A DNA stretch of 64,000 nt from Deroplatys truncata (GCA_030765065.1 CM060990.1:669072118-669136117); one strand, 5' to 3'; positions 34,592-44,885 are shown, counted from the first letter of the stretch. Made by a program: numbers and translations. The notes: generated by a model not told the origin, from the letters alone.

Positions 34592-35190
34592 GCGTCGTCC
34601 TCCGTAGTCTAGGAGTACCATGGTAGCCTCTAGTTCCCGAAGTCGCGGAGGGCAATGGATTTTTTCGGACTAAAAATCCTTAGCATGACTTCCTCTGGAA
34701 GGTAAGTAAAGCCGGTGGTCCGATGTATATTTACGGCACGTAAAAGAACCTCAAGCCTGATAAAGAGGCCTCTGAGTGAAATTTCCGGTCCTTAACACCC
34801 AATATACAAGTTGGACCATTTGAGTTAAGACTGTACAATATTTTCAAAACTAAGCGTTGTAGAAAGAAATTTCTTTGATTAAAGTTGCTTGATATTGTGG
34901 AGGAAAGTAAACGCCATTATTCGTGTTTTATTTGGAGAATGTTAGGATAGCAATTTTTTTAATTGTTTTAAATGGGAACCTACAATTAGGGACAAGTTAA
35001 ATTGGCCCTAAAATGACCATCATAACATCCTCCAAATAAAACCAACTAATGTCATTTACTTTCCTCCATTATATCAAGCGACATTTATCAAAGAAATTTC
35101 TTTCTATAACGCTTACGTTTGGAGACATTGTACAGTCTCAGCTTAAATATTCTACCTTGTAGAATGGGTAGGTAAAAACCATACCCATCA
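34592..35190 (+). mobile_element. SINE-A copy 6, interrupted by palindrome F4
   Basis: SINE-A runs from 'gtcgtcctccgtagtctagg' to 'cacccaatata' at 34806, and continues after F4 with 'tagaatggg' at 35160. The tRNA-like head carries a deletion between A and B boxes. The rest of the tail beyond 35170 is lost. Confidence 0.82.
34807..35159. mobile_element. Palindromic element F4, short form, inserted in SINE-A
   Basis: Left arm 'ttggaccatttgagttaaga' and inverse right arm. The host SINE reads caatata-gaatgg in other copies, and here reads caata-TA-[F4]-TA-gaatgg, so a single TA has become two. This shows TA target-site duplication directly. Confidence 0.9.
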
Positions 35191-35235
35191 ATAAAACTTA
35201 GCTTAGTTTAATCCTTTTGGCGTTTTCATTAGATA

Positions 35236-36482
35236 CACTACGTGATCAAAAGTATCCGGACACCTGGCTGAAAATGACGTACAAGATCGTGGCGCCCTCC
35301 ATTAGTAATGCTGGAAGTCAATATGGTGTTGGCCCACCCTTAGCCTTGATAACAGCGTTCACTCTCCCAGGCATACTATCAATCTGGTGCTGGAAGGTTT
35401 CTTGGGGAATGGCAACCCATTCTTCACGGAGTGCGGAACTGAGGAGAGGTATCGATGTAGGTCGGTGAGGCCTGGCATGAAGTCGGCGTTCCAAAACATT
35501 CCAAAGGTGTTCTATAGGATTCAAGTCAGGACTCTGTGCAGGCCAGTCCATTACAGGGATGTTATTGTCGTGTTACCACTCCGCTACAGCTCGTGTAGTA
35601 CGAACAGGTGTTCGATCGTGTTGAAAGATGCAATCGCCATCCCCGAATTGCTCTTCAACAGTGGAAAGTAAGAACGTGCTTAAAATATCAATGTAGGTCT
35701 GCGCTGTGATCGTGCCACGCAAAACAACAAGGGGTTCAAGCCCCCTCCAGGAAAAACACAACCACACCGTAACACCACCACCTCCGAATTTCACTGTTGG
35801 CACTACACACGCTGGCAGAAGACGTTCACCGGGCATTCGCCATACCCACACCCTGCCATCGGATCGCCACATTGTGTACCGTGATTCGTCACTCCACACA
35901 ACGTTTTGCCACTGTTCAATCGTGTAATGTTGATGCTCCTTACACCAAGCGAGGCGTCATTTGGCATTTTCCTGCGTGATGTGTGGCTTATGAGCAGCCG
36001 CTCGAGCATAAAATCCAAGGTTTCTCAACTCACGCCTAACTGTCATAATACTTGGAGAGGATCTTGATGCGGCTTGGAATTCCTGTGTGATGGTCTGGAT
36101 AGATGTATGCCTATTACTCTTTACGACCCTCTTCAAATGTCGGCGGTCTCTGTCAGTCAACAGACGAGGTCGGCCTGTGCGCTTTTGTACTGTACATGTC
36201 CCTTCACTTTTCCACTTCACTATCACATCAGAAACAGTGGACCTAGGGATGTTTAGGAGTGTGAAAATCTCGCATACAGACTTCTGACACAAGTGACACC
36301 CAATCACCTGAGCACGTTTGAAGTCCGTGAGTTCCACGGAGCGTCCCATTCTGCTGTTTCACGATGTCTAGTGACTACTGAGTTCGCGGATAATGAGTAT
36401 CAGGCAGTAAGTGGTAGCACAATGCACCTAAGATGAAAAACGTATGTTTGTGGGGTGTCCGGATACTTTTGATCACACAGTT
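35236..36482 (-). mobile_element. Tc1-like transposon, copy 1 (1.25 kb, TA-flanked)
   Basis: Termini 'cactacgtgatcaaaagtat' (left) and, on minus, 'aactgtgtgatcaaaagtat' (right) share about 25 bp of inverted repeat, with TA outside each end (35234-35235, 36483-36484). The length is normal for short-TIR Tc1-like elements, and one transposase reading frame fills it. Confidence 0.92.
35318..36349 (-). pseudogene. Tc1-like DD34E transposase with two nonsense codons
   Basis: The start ATG at 36349 opens 'MGRSVELTDFKRAQVIGCHL'. Two helix-turn-helix regions follow ('EIFTLLNIPRSTVSDVIVKW' and 'TITQEFQAAS...IMTVRRELR') with the 'KRTGRPRLL' linker. The catalytic core has Asp in 'VWSDESRYTMW', Asp in 'CIFQHDRTPV' and Glu in 'SPDLNPIEHLWN'. 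The frame is constant throughout, but TGA at 35957-35959 replaces the Arg codon found in the 59-kb copy and TAA at 35573-35575 replaces a Leu codon. The usual 'HDGAPVH' reads 'HDRTPVR'. Length and motifs are otherwise full. Inactive, but young enough to keep the frame. Confidence 0.93.
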
Positions 36483-36484
36483 TA

Positions 36485-36896
36485 GATATTTTTTTACTGT
36501 TTCAACCATTTGACTCCAAGGCAGGAATTGTATTAAAATAAAGGTTTCTTACAAATGGGTTGTTGAATCTTATTGTATTTGTAGTCCTATAAGTAATAAT
36601 GCTAGCGCTCACTGTTGTTATATGTATATCGATTATTAAATACACAAATTCATTTACAGTTGTACTATCCGTTACACTATTCCAAAAATTGAACTCCATT
36701 GGTCTGACCTATCGCAAGTAGAGATTTCAATAAAAAGAACACTTTCCTTATTCGGTTTCATTAGAACACAATGTCTCTCTGATTTCTTCTTTCTGCAGCT
36801 CTCATCAACTGCACCAGCCAAGTGTATTGAAATAAAAAACATATAAATTTAGATTTTACTTTGGAATGCACAATGGTGAAATATACCTACACTTGG
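36485..36896. other. Unannotated spacer
   Basis: AT-rich; nothing recognised. Confidence 0.4.
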
Positions 36897-37079
36897 GGCC
36901 TACAATTAGGGTCAATTTAAATTGACCCTAAAATGGTCATCACAAGTCCTCCAAATAAAACACGACTAATGACATTTACTTTCTCCCGTAATATTAAGCA
37001 GCTATTATTCAAGACATTTATTTCTACAACGCTTAGTTTTGGAGATATTATACAGTCTCAAATAAAATGGTCCACCCTA
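36897..37079. repeat. Palindromic element F5, right arm only
   Basis: Begins at the family's palindrome centre ('gggtcaatttaaattgaccc') and ends at the terminal 'atggtccaccct'. The left arm is absent. Confidence 0.8.
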
Positions 37080-37082
37080 TAC

Positions 37083-37620
37083 TGAATGGGGAAATTTTAG
37101 AGTAGAAAGGCAGTATCAAACTAAGAATTTTGAGGATAGGAACAAGGAGTCGCAGAAGAGTTTTTACTGTGTCATATGCCTCAACATTAAATCCGTGACG
37201 TCAGTCTCCCATTGTGAGACCTGTTTGTGGTATGTTAGATGTAAACAACACACACTCTTGTGCAGTACTAACCCTTGTCACTAAGTGTGTCTGATGTTCA
37301 ATGCCGCATTTGTATTGTGAAGTGTCTGGATGGTACGGCAATACTTGTTCAGTATTGTTCAGTACAAATTGTACAGTACATTACAGTACACGCATATAAT
37401 GGTTAGTTTCCCATTGTGCCCAGCACTCATTTGTTGTACGTACACACTTGTATGAGACTCACATTTCATTTTGACCTGCAAATAAAGTTGTTTCATAAAG
37501 TAAGATTTCAATTATTTCCATGAAGATTTTCAGTTATACTCCACTGCCACGCCATGCTCCTAACCTCAAAATGCTTAGTTTGGTATTGCCTTTCGACTCT
37601 ACATTTCCACATTGTAATGG
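37083..37620. mobile_element. MITE-like repeat G, copy 2, with two TIRs
   Basis: The left block 'gtagaaaggcagtatcaaac' is inverted at the right (37550-37610, minus strand 'gtcgaaaggcaataccaaac'). About 50-60-bp TIRs enclose a non-coding interior of about 420 bp. A related copy is at 26447-26885. It directly abuts the F5 half-palindrome. Confidence 0.7.
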
Positions 37621-38075
37621 GAGGCATCTTCGACGATAAGCTGATTACGATATAACCTGCCATTACCTTGTCTATGTAACAGTAAACACAATGCCTACAA
37701 GAATCCTCGCGTATAGGTATTAATGTCGACTTTGACCGCTGAGAGCCTGACTCTAAGATTAAGAGGAAGTTTCGCTTCTGATTCTCCTAAAACCTCTCAA
37801 GATGTAACTTGTCGGTAACTTCACTCAGCTAGGTCATGAGGCATATACTATACTCGTGTGCATAAATGTGGCCCATAATTGAACGGAGCTGCTTAGATTG
37901 ATACTGATAAAGTCTATCCAAACCGCTACCAGTGTGACCACCTGTTTTATAGAATAATTCTAGCCAACAGTTTGGAAGGGTACTTTAGCTCCCCAGAAGT
38001 AGGGATGGCAGAACTGCCGAAAGGTAACATTAAAACTTAAACCTTATATTTTCGTGCTACACTATCAGTTTCTTA
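37621..38075. other. Unannotated spacer
   Basis: No feature recognised. Confidence 0.4.
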
Positions 38076-38629
38076 TGCTACGTCGGACCCCACGTTCCTA
38101 CTACATTATAAGAAGTAACTAATAACGCCTGCTTCTGAGAGCTTACATGTATCTTATTCACATCGCAGCACTTTATACTCAACCGCCCTGGCTGATGGAG
38201 ACGCTAGAACTTACATTTCTCCCCTTAAAGATTTTAAACTTATTCTTCCTTAAAATTTCATTGTCTGTCTTCGTTCAGCTTGGAACCTTCCAGAAGACTT
38301 ACCCGGCTATTGTTCTACTTTTGCAAGCATGTGGCCTCTCTACAAACATGTGTTGTTTTCGCTTGTCGCCTATTCTATTTCACAAAGACACAAGGTCTGC
38401 TTTTATGACCTTCCCGTACAAGTCCTTTTTGCCTGGGAACTAATTCTAACACAAAGATATGTTTGTCGGCTTTTAACAAGGATTCCACAGCTCCAGCTAC
38501 ACTTTCACATACATAAAACTTATGCCTTAACTTCTATTTATACAACAACTATTTTTCTTATTAATACCGTTTCACATTATAATTCACATTATTATATATA
38601 TGCCATATATACCCATAGTTACTGTCTCA
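38076..38629 (-). repeat. 3' LTR of the Gypsy element
   Basis: On plus it starts 'tgctacgtcggaccccacg' and ends 'ttactgtctca' (TG...CA). It is collinear with the LTR at 41539-42088. An antisense ORF starting 'MYLIHIAALYTQPPWLME' is shared by the LTR copies. Confidence 0.9.
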
Positions 38630-38645
38630 AATATGCCCCCTTTAA
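38630..38645 (-). promoter_or_regulatory. Polypurine tract of the Gypsy element
   Basis: The minus strand reads 'aaagggggcatatt' directly before the 3' LTR's first TG, the position where plus-strand DNA synthesis is primed. Confidence 0.65.
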
Positions 38646-39441
38646 ACATATTTAAAATTTATGTGTACGTGTAAATTTTTAATATTGTTTAATGTCTCAT
38701 GAATATATTGGTCATGCCATAGGTGTCTAGTGTTCTTGGCACACCCCATATACCTCTGTGAGAATTTGCTCACTCTGTTACAGACTTTTAGTATGGGTCG
38801 CCTACCTGACCATACTATACAATAACAACACACACTTCACTGCACTTTGTATTGTGTTTTCGGCTAAGTCATTACAGTTGCTTTGCTAGGGTTAAGTTTA
38901 CAAACTCCGCTGCTGCGTGCAAAACACGTTCTTTCACTATCCTTTTAGTATAAGCAATTACAATGGACATTGACACGTATTAACTTAATTTAACAAAACC
39001 TGTTGAATAATATACAATCCAGACACAATTATTTATGTATATCAGGTTGTAATCAGATATATATATATATAAAAAGAAAACACACAGAAAATGGTTATAC
39101 ATACATAAACTGAAAAACAATTGACATTTGCTTGCTATGTATTTAGGTTGTTCTAGCGTTTGAACTATGGACTAATTATTTTATGAATTAATTCTTACTT
39201 CTATCTCTATTTACATTAGCATATTTACACACAGGTTACAGTAACTAAAGCTTTATGAGATCTTATCATTTGAGTTTTGTTGATTATTACACTTATATAT
39301 ATCTCAAGTACATTCAGTTAATCAACTATATTATTTTATATACATACACATATGTAGTTTACCTATTTTTACAGGTCTCAAACATACTTATTTCATACTC
39401 TTACTCCTTACATTTACAATTATTTACAAGGCTATCCACTC

Positions 39442-40901
39442 TTACGATCCGTACCTTTTTTGTTTAACTTTATTTCCCAATAGTCTTATTATAAGCCTTC
39501 TTTTCTTATTATCATGTTTTCTTTTTCTTTTTCTAGTTTTCTCGCGTAGTACTCTGAAAGTTTCGAAATTTAACTCGCCGTCGGCCATCATATGTAGCCA
39601 TTCCAAAGTTTTGTTGTCAAGGCATTTTCTGACCACGATCATCTTAAGTGATTCCGGAACGCTTTTCAATTGAAAGTATTCAGTTATTTCATTAATGAAT
39701 TGGACCGGACTGGTGGTAGCACTGAATTTAGGTAAAGGTAATTCGTTAAGTACCATGTGATATCCTGCTAAGTTATTAGATACATTAGTATTGGATTCTG
39801 AATTTGCATGTTGGCTACGAGATAGTGCAGCTGCTATAGGAGAAGCTGAAGCACCTCGTGAACTTGTGAAACCAGAGGATATTGTACCCCTTTCAGTTAC
39901 ATTATTTTCATGCATATTTACATGGTTTACATCATCAGTAATTGTAATATTGTCTACCCTAGTTCTACTATTCATGATTGAATTCAATCTATATTCTAGT
40001 TTCTCAAATTTCTTATTGCTATACTGCATTACAGATTCAAACTTTTCCTGCATTATTTTACCTTCCTTTTGAATTTCTGTAATTTCCCCCTTTATGTCTA
40101 TTTGATTTCGCACTAAGTCTGTATTTGTATGGTCTATAATTTCTCTTAGTTCAGTTGTCTGACTATCCAACTTAGTACTCATTTCTTGACTATTTATGCT
40201 AATCTGACTAGCAATTTTACATTCAAACCTTTTACACTGGTTATTAATCTGTTCTTCCATTTCAGCATGCATTGCTCTACTAGTATCGTTTAGTTTCCTT
40301 TCTATTCTCTTAATTTCAGACCTGTTTTCCTTTAAGTTATTTGCAATCTGTCTACCTATTTCTTGGCTTTGCTGGTATAGCTTTTTATCTAGTGCTATAT
40401 TACTTTGCCCCAGTATCTCAAATTTCCTCTCAATTTCCTTGTTATTACTAATAGCTTTTTATCCAATCCTTTGTTATATTGCTCTAATTTATTGTCCATA
40501 TCTGTTTTAAGGTCTGATATAGCCCTAAGAATTGTCATCAGATTAAGCTGATCGTTATTACCTAACTCGGATGTTTCCCTTTGAGTTGTATTGTCTTTCT
40601 GAGGCACTGCATTATCATGTAACCCTGTATGTTTGTTGTTCATTCTCGTTTCTGTTGCTTGGCCCTGTTCTGTACCTAACGGTATTTCTGCCCTTACACA
40701 CTGTTGAACCTCCATATTATCTGTTTCTGTTACTCTATTTTGACTGTTATCATTAAAATTAGTTACATCGGATATATCTCTATCCAACGAAATTAAAATG
40801 CTTTCATTTGAATTTTCCCCTTTCATTTCTGTAGAGTGTCTATTTAATTGGATATTACTACTTGAGTTTCTCCTACTAATCTTACCACTTCTGAGTATCA
40901 T
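39442..40901 (-). pseudogene. Gag-like polyprotein remnant of the Gypsy element
   Basis: The ATG at 40901 opens 'MILRSGKISRRNSSSNIQLN', a basic, Asn/Ser-rich N-terminus. A long charged, probably coiled-coil region follows (about residues 100-320, with many Ile/Leu heptads such as 'IDIKGEITEIQKEGKIMQEK'). One frameshift near 40450 separates the two open segments (40901-40395, 40272-39442 and its upstream extension). The C-terminal part contains 'LPLPKFSATTSPVQFINEIT' and 'LDNKTLEWLHMMADGELNF', which fit the capsid N-lobe style of Gypsy gag. After 'REKTRKRKRKHDNKKRR' the sequence ends in a stop, so the C-lobe, zinc knuckle and pol are missing. The tail may be read-through of a deletion junction. 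Confidence 0.72.
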
Positions 40902-41205
40902 TTACACTTCCATTAAATTATAACATGCACAATACACATTTACAAAGAAATTGTATCACTATTACTGTATAGAGTTTTTGTCTGACCTTTTTACTGTGAT
41001 CTTACGGTGACCAAACGTAGAGCTGAGGTGTATTCTTGCTGTCCGCAGTTCGTGCCCCTCTCTCATGAATAAAGTTCTTGTAGACCTTAGATGCTGTGGA
41101 TGTGTTGGTTGTTTCTTGACGTTCTGCGTTGTTTGATGTCCTGTTGGCAGCCTGAAGATTTTCTTGTACCCGTAGGTTCTTCTTTTTTTTACTTTGCTCC
41201 TTGAT

Positions 41206-41335
41206 GATTTCTCTGCTGGGCTCTTCGCTGGATTTCTCTCCTGGGCTCTGCGATGTGTTTCTCTGCTGGGCTCTTCGCTGGATTTCTCTGCTGGGCTCTT
41301 CGATGTGTTTCTCTGCTGGGCTCTTCGATGTATCG
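41206..41335. repeat. 25-bp minisatellite in the Gypsy leader
   Basis: Five units of about 25-26 bp of the type 'tttctctgctgggctcttcg' lie in the untranslated leader between primer site and gag. Confidence 0.85.
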
Positions 41336-41389
41336 TCGTTGTTCCTTCACTGCGTTCGCGTAGCTTTTATTTTTTACAAGTCATGCGAT

Positions 41390-41540
41390 GTTGGCCTCCA
41401 AACTTGCTACATTAGTCTTCTACATTCGGGCTCCAAACTTGCTACGTCGGGCCCCACGATTCGGCGTCAAACTTGCTACTTTAGCCCCACGTTCCGGCGC
41501 CAAACTTGCTACTTTAGCCCCACGTTGGGCACCAAACTTG
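41390..41540 (-). repeat. Array of LTR-end plus primer-binding-site units
   Basis: On minus, five successive units of 32-35 bp each contain 'gtagcaagttt' followed by a primer-site-like 'gg(t/c/a)gcc' and usually 'acgtggggc'. The first is the functional position next to the LTR. The LTR's own 3' end ('aacgtggggcccgacgtagca') is the second half of such a unit. Confidence 0.8.
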
Positions 41541-42088
41541 CTACGTCGGGCCCCACGTTCCTACTACATTATAAGAAGTAACTAATATCGCCTGCTTCTG
41601 AGAGCTTACATGTATCTTATTCACATCGCAGCACTTTATACTCAACCGCCCTGGCTGATAGAGACGCTAGAACTTACATTTCTCCCCTTAAAGATTTTAA
41701 ACATATTCTTCCTTAAAATTTCATTGTCTGTCTTCGTTCAGCTTGGAACCTTCCAGAAGACTTACCCGGCTATTGTTCTACTTTTGCAAGCATGTGGCCT
41801 CTCTACAAACATATGTTGTTTTCGCTTGTCGCCTATTCTATTTCACAAAGACACAAGGTCTGGCTTTTATGACCTTCCCGTACAAGTCCTTTTTGCCTGG
41901 GCCCTAATTCTAACACAAAGATATGTTTGTCGGCTTTTAACAAGGATTCCACAGCTCCAGCTACACTTGCACATACATAAAACTTATGCCTTAACTTCTA
42001 TTTATACAAGTATTTTTCTTATTAATACCGTTTCACATTATAATTCGCATTATTATATATGGCATATATAACCATAGTTACTGTCTCA
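41539..42088 (-). repeat. 5' LTR of the Gypsy element
   Basis: Collinear with 38076-38629, with only a few substitutions and short indels, which points to a fairly recent insertion. Contains the longest version (153 codons) of the antisense ORF shared by the LTR copies. Confidence 0.9.
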
Positions 42089-42092
42089 CTTA

Positions 42093-42507
42093 TTGCCATT
42101 TAGTGGTGTAAACAACATTAACCTTCGTCTTCATGTCGCTGTTAAAAGCTCTCAAATATTGTCACGAACAGGGTTGTTGTAACTGGGGGAATAGCTATGG
42201 GGGAATTAAAAGAATTGCAGACACAACTCAAGCTTGGTTTACGTAAGACTACTATACTTAGCTTTATTTTGAGGTCTTCAGTTGTTGAGTGTTTGGTTTA
42301 AAAAAGCAGGGTTCCCTAACCTGAATTATTATTCTTGACATTATTATTAAGCTGAAGAGCTGGTAATACCTTAAGTTCTTACCTTCAGAGATCTGTCGCG
42401 AGTGTGTTTAAGCGAGTGCGTGGAAGGGTCCGGAGCGCTGCGTCGAGGTGCAGTAACAAGAGCAAAAGCTAAAAGCTCTCAAATCGGGGTCTGCAGTTTT
42501 TTATATA
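42093..42507. other. Unannotated spacer
   Basis: Nothing recognised up to the Tc1-type TIR. Confidence 0.4.
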
Positions 42508-42785
42508 CACTGCCGTTTGTGAAAATTGCAACACCAAGAAGGAAACGCATGAATTAAATGAATTTAATACCACAGTTTAGGTATATGATACAAGTAACAA
42601 ATGATAAACTTTTTAAAACTATACATGATCTTTGAGGTCCAATATTCAGTATTTGGTGTGGCCTCCATTCGCTGCAATTAGAGCTTCTATACGCCATGGC
42701 ATTGAATGAAAAAGGTTCTGAATAAGTTCCTGAAGGATTTTCCTACACACAGTTTGTATTCGAGCTCACAAATCCGTGACATCGG

Positions 42786-43889
42786 TTACTGGAGGACCGT
42801 GACGACCAGGTGCCGACCAACCATATCCCAGACATGTTCGATGGGCGACATGTAAGGCGAACGTGCAGGCCAGGGAAGCAATGTTACCCGTCGCTCTTCG
42901 AAGAAGGCTTGTACATTCCTCGCAATATGTGGCCGGGCATAGTCCTGTTGAAATGTGACCTGTGGAGACGTCTGAAGCAGGGGGAGTACCTCAGGCTCTA
43001 CAACCACCGTTAGGTATCGGTTACAGTTCAAAGTGCCCTCAAATTGCGGGAGGCGAGATCGGTTGTTGTAACTAATGGCGCCCGAAACCATTACACCTGG
43101 TTGGAAAGGTAGAAGCAGACGACTGAAAAATTTAATGCCTTAGCCGGATTTGAACCACAGATCTCCCGGTCTCCGTCCGGTTGCTCTAACCACTGAGCTG
43201 CCATGGCAACATACCGGTAGGACATTATATTTCCCAAATGATTCGCATATTTCCCGGTAAACCACAAGGAGATCTCAAATTAATTCCATTAAACCTGGTG
43301 TTTGTCCGCTATGCTGCTCAACAATGCAGCCCTCCAGGTTGCGCTCACCACGGTACCGCCGGACACGTATGCGGCCATCGCTGTAGGATACTTGAAGCGC
43401 GACTCGACCGAAAAGACTACATTTTGCTACTTAGCACCCCAGTGACGGTGTTCACGTGCCCATTGCAGTCGGAGGAGCTTGCGGTTTCTGGACAATGGAA
43501 GCCGACGTAATGGCATGCATGCAACCAGTCCAACCAGCAGCAGACGGCGACGAACCGTTGATGCAGACAAGTTCATACCTGTTGCAGTGCTCCAGCGTCG
43601 ACCCAACACTGTGGATGAAGCTGCACGGTCTACTATGGTCACGCGGACAAGATGATGGTCATCCCGTGCTGTGGTCATGTTCCGTGGTCCAGTACCCGCT
43701 CTGCGTACGACCTTCATCTATCCACTGCTTCCACACACGCATCACTATCGTAGCAGCATGCCCTGTACGAGTCGAAATGTCACGGTATGACAAACCCGCT
43801 TCCCGGACACCCATCATTCTATCCCTTTCGAACTCACTCACATGCCGATATGGCTCCCTCTGACGTCAACGAGGCATATTGGCACTCAT
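42786..43889 (-). pseudogene. Tc1-type DD34E transposase, catalytic Asp lost, SINE-interrupted
   Basis: The ATG at 43889 is followed after seven codons by TGA in an Arg context. The frame continues 'HVSEFERDRMMGVREAGLSY' (N-terminal helix-turn-helix), shifts by one base near 43710, and then gives 'RRAGTGPRNMTTARDDHHLV' and 'TVRRRLLLVGL'. The first catalytic motif reads 'VVFSVESRF' where the family has SDESRF, so the Asp is Val. After the SINE insertion come 'VMVSGAISYNNRSRLPQFEG', 'FQQDYARPHIARNVQAFFEE' (second Asp) and 'ARSPYMSPIEHVWDMVGRH' (Glu, 34 residues after the Asp). Stop at 42786. Dead several times over. Confidence 0.88.
43102..43285 (-). mobile_element. tRNA-containing SINE inserted in the Tc1-type transposase
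   Basis: The 14-bp flanks 'ccattacacctggt' (43088-43101) and 'ccattaaacctggt' (43286-43299) differ at one base and form a target-site duplication of transposase sequence. Inside, the minus strand 'gcagctcagtggttagagca' is an excellent A box and 'gtggttcaaatccggct' a B box. About 80 bp precede the tRNA-like head, which is unusual for a SINE read in this orientation. Confidence 0.85.
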
Positions 43890-44009
43890 TTTATTGTTTC
43901 CATCTTGTTTGATAGCCCTGCACTGACTGCATTGGGCGCAAGACTGACCTTGCCGGACCTACACGGGAAATTCTTTCTTGGTTTGCAATTTTCACAAACG
44001 GCAGTGTAG

Positions 44010-44511
44010 CTTACAGTTACTCAGGAGGGGTTTTTCAATATGGCGGCGGTTATGCTAAATATGGAGTGCCGCCGCCCTACGTTTGACTTGTAACAGCCAA
44101 TCAGCGTAACGTATTCGAATTGTTCTAGAACATTCGACATGACGTGTGCAGGAACATAGTTCCTCACGACCTCGTGCAATTCTGCACGTAGACCTACGGA
44201 CGTTGACGAGATAGTAAAATCGATGGGGTTTTGTCGTCGGAAGGGGTTGGTCGCTTCCATCCTGTTACATACGCAGCTTAACAAAGCTTCTGCATCTTTA
44301 AGAAGATGTAAAATGAAAGCCCAACTAAATTTAGACTATCGTAAAATAATCCGTAAAGTAAAATATCATCAAATTAATGTAAGGTACGCACTCGCCAATG
44401 GCATACGTGACAATATGTGAATATCGTAGCTGTCATCCAGTATAACTAGACATGCAAATGGTTCTTCACCTCTTCCTCTAGAAGTCCGAATTATTTGTAA
44501 TTGGTTTAGCC
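44010..44511. other. Promoter-like GC-richer patch of unknown origin
   Basis: At 44030-44280 lie 'caatatggcggcggt', a CCAAT-type 'gccaatcag' (about 44095) and three perfectly phased heat-shock pentamers TTC-n2-GAA-n2-TTC (44123-44135). A minus-strand 87-codon ORF (44284-44021) has no recognised domain. It could be a host promoter or an LTR piece; there is no evidence to decide. Confidence 0.35.
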
Positions 44512-44885
44512 TTTCGGGCGACGCAGTGGCCGAGTGGTTAGACCGATCGCCTCTCACCGAGGCGGTCCCAGGACCCGCATGTGGGATTTGTGGTGGACGA
44601 AGCGGCATCTGGGCGGGTTTTCTCCGGCTTCTCCGGTTTCCCCGCCATTCATTCCACCAACCTCTCCATCATCACCTTTCCTTTCATCCATTTCACCCTC
44701 ATTTCGTTTCATCTACTTCCTTCCTCCCATACCAGGCACCGGGCTGATCCCCCATCCTGGATATTCTGTCTGATCCATGAGTGTCTCCTCCTCGATGGGC
44801 CTCTGACCCCAGGCGCCCGCCTGTAGGTGCTGGGGGGTGTAAGTCCTACATATATGAGGAGTTTAAACAGATAAAGATGAAGAAG
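44512..44885 (+). mobile_element. tRNA-Ser/Leu-like SINE
   Basis: The head 'gcagtggccgagtggttaga' resembles class II tRNA 5' ends, followed by 'ctcaccgaggcggtcccagg' and a C/T-rich body. It ends with 'cagataaagatgaagaag'. It is one copy, GC-rich against its surroundings; the overlapping 73-81-codon ORFs in all three frames are compositional. Confidence 0.65.

Larger units (their letters stand above)
38076..42088 (-). mobile_element. Ty3/Gypsy-type LTR retrotransposon, pol deleted
   Basis: Two near-identical LTRs (554 and 550 bp) flank a 2.9-kb internal region in minus orientation. The 4-bp sequence CTTA lies immediately outside both (38072-38075 and 42089-42092), a target-site duplication. 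Next to the 5' LTR, on minus, 'tggtgcccaacgtggggc' is a one-mismatch match to the primer-binding site for tRNA-Lys (CUU type). A purine tract 'aaagggggca' precedes the 3' LTR. A gag remnant is present. Protease, reverse transcriptase and integrase are absent, so the copy is non-autonomous. The Gypsy assignment rests on the 4-bp duplication, the primer site and gag style. Confidence 0.88.
42508..44006 (-). mobile_element. Tc1-superfamily element (second type), interrupted by a SINE
   Basis: Termini 'cactgccgtttgtgaaaatt' and its exact inverse at the right form about 30-bp TIRs with TA outside (42506-42507, 44007-44008). The length of 1499 bp falls to about 1.3 kb without the SINE insert at 43102-43285. 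It carries one decayed DD34E transposase. Confidence 0.9.

Noticed and set aside
41610-42071. 153-codon ORF, with shorter relatives at 2939-3199 and 38147-38443
   Set aside because: It lies antisense within the Gypsy LTR in each copy and is shared by descent of the LTR; no recognisable domain, so not called a gene.
9271-44600. Several tRNA-gene-like sequences (for example 9280-9340, 43139-43206, 44515-44580, 31880-31930)
   Set aside because: They head multi-copy or target-duplicated SINEs, have mismatched or missing arms, and none gives a complete cloverleaf.
44526-44826. Overlapping 73-81-codon ORFs rich in Pro, Ser, Phe
   Set aside because: All three frames are open together because the SINE body is C/T-rich; no codon bias distinguishes one.
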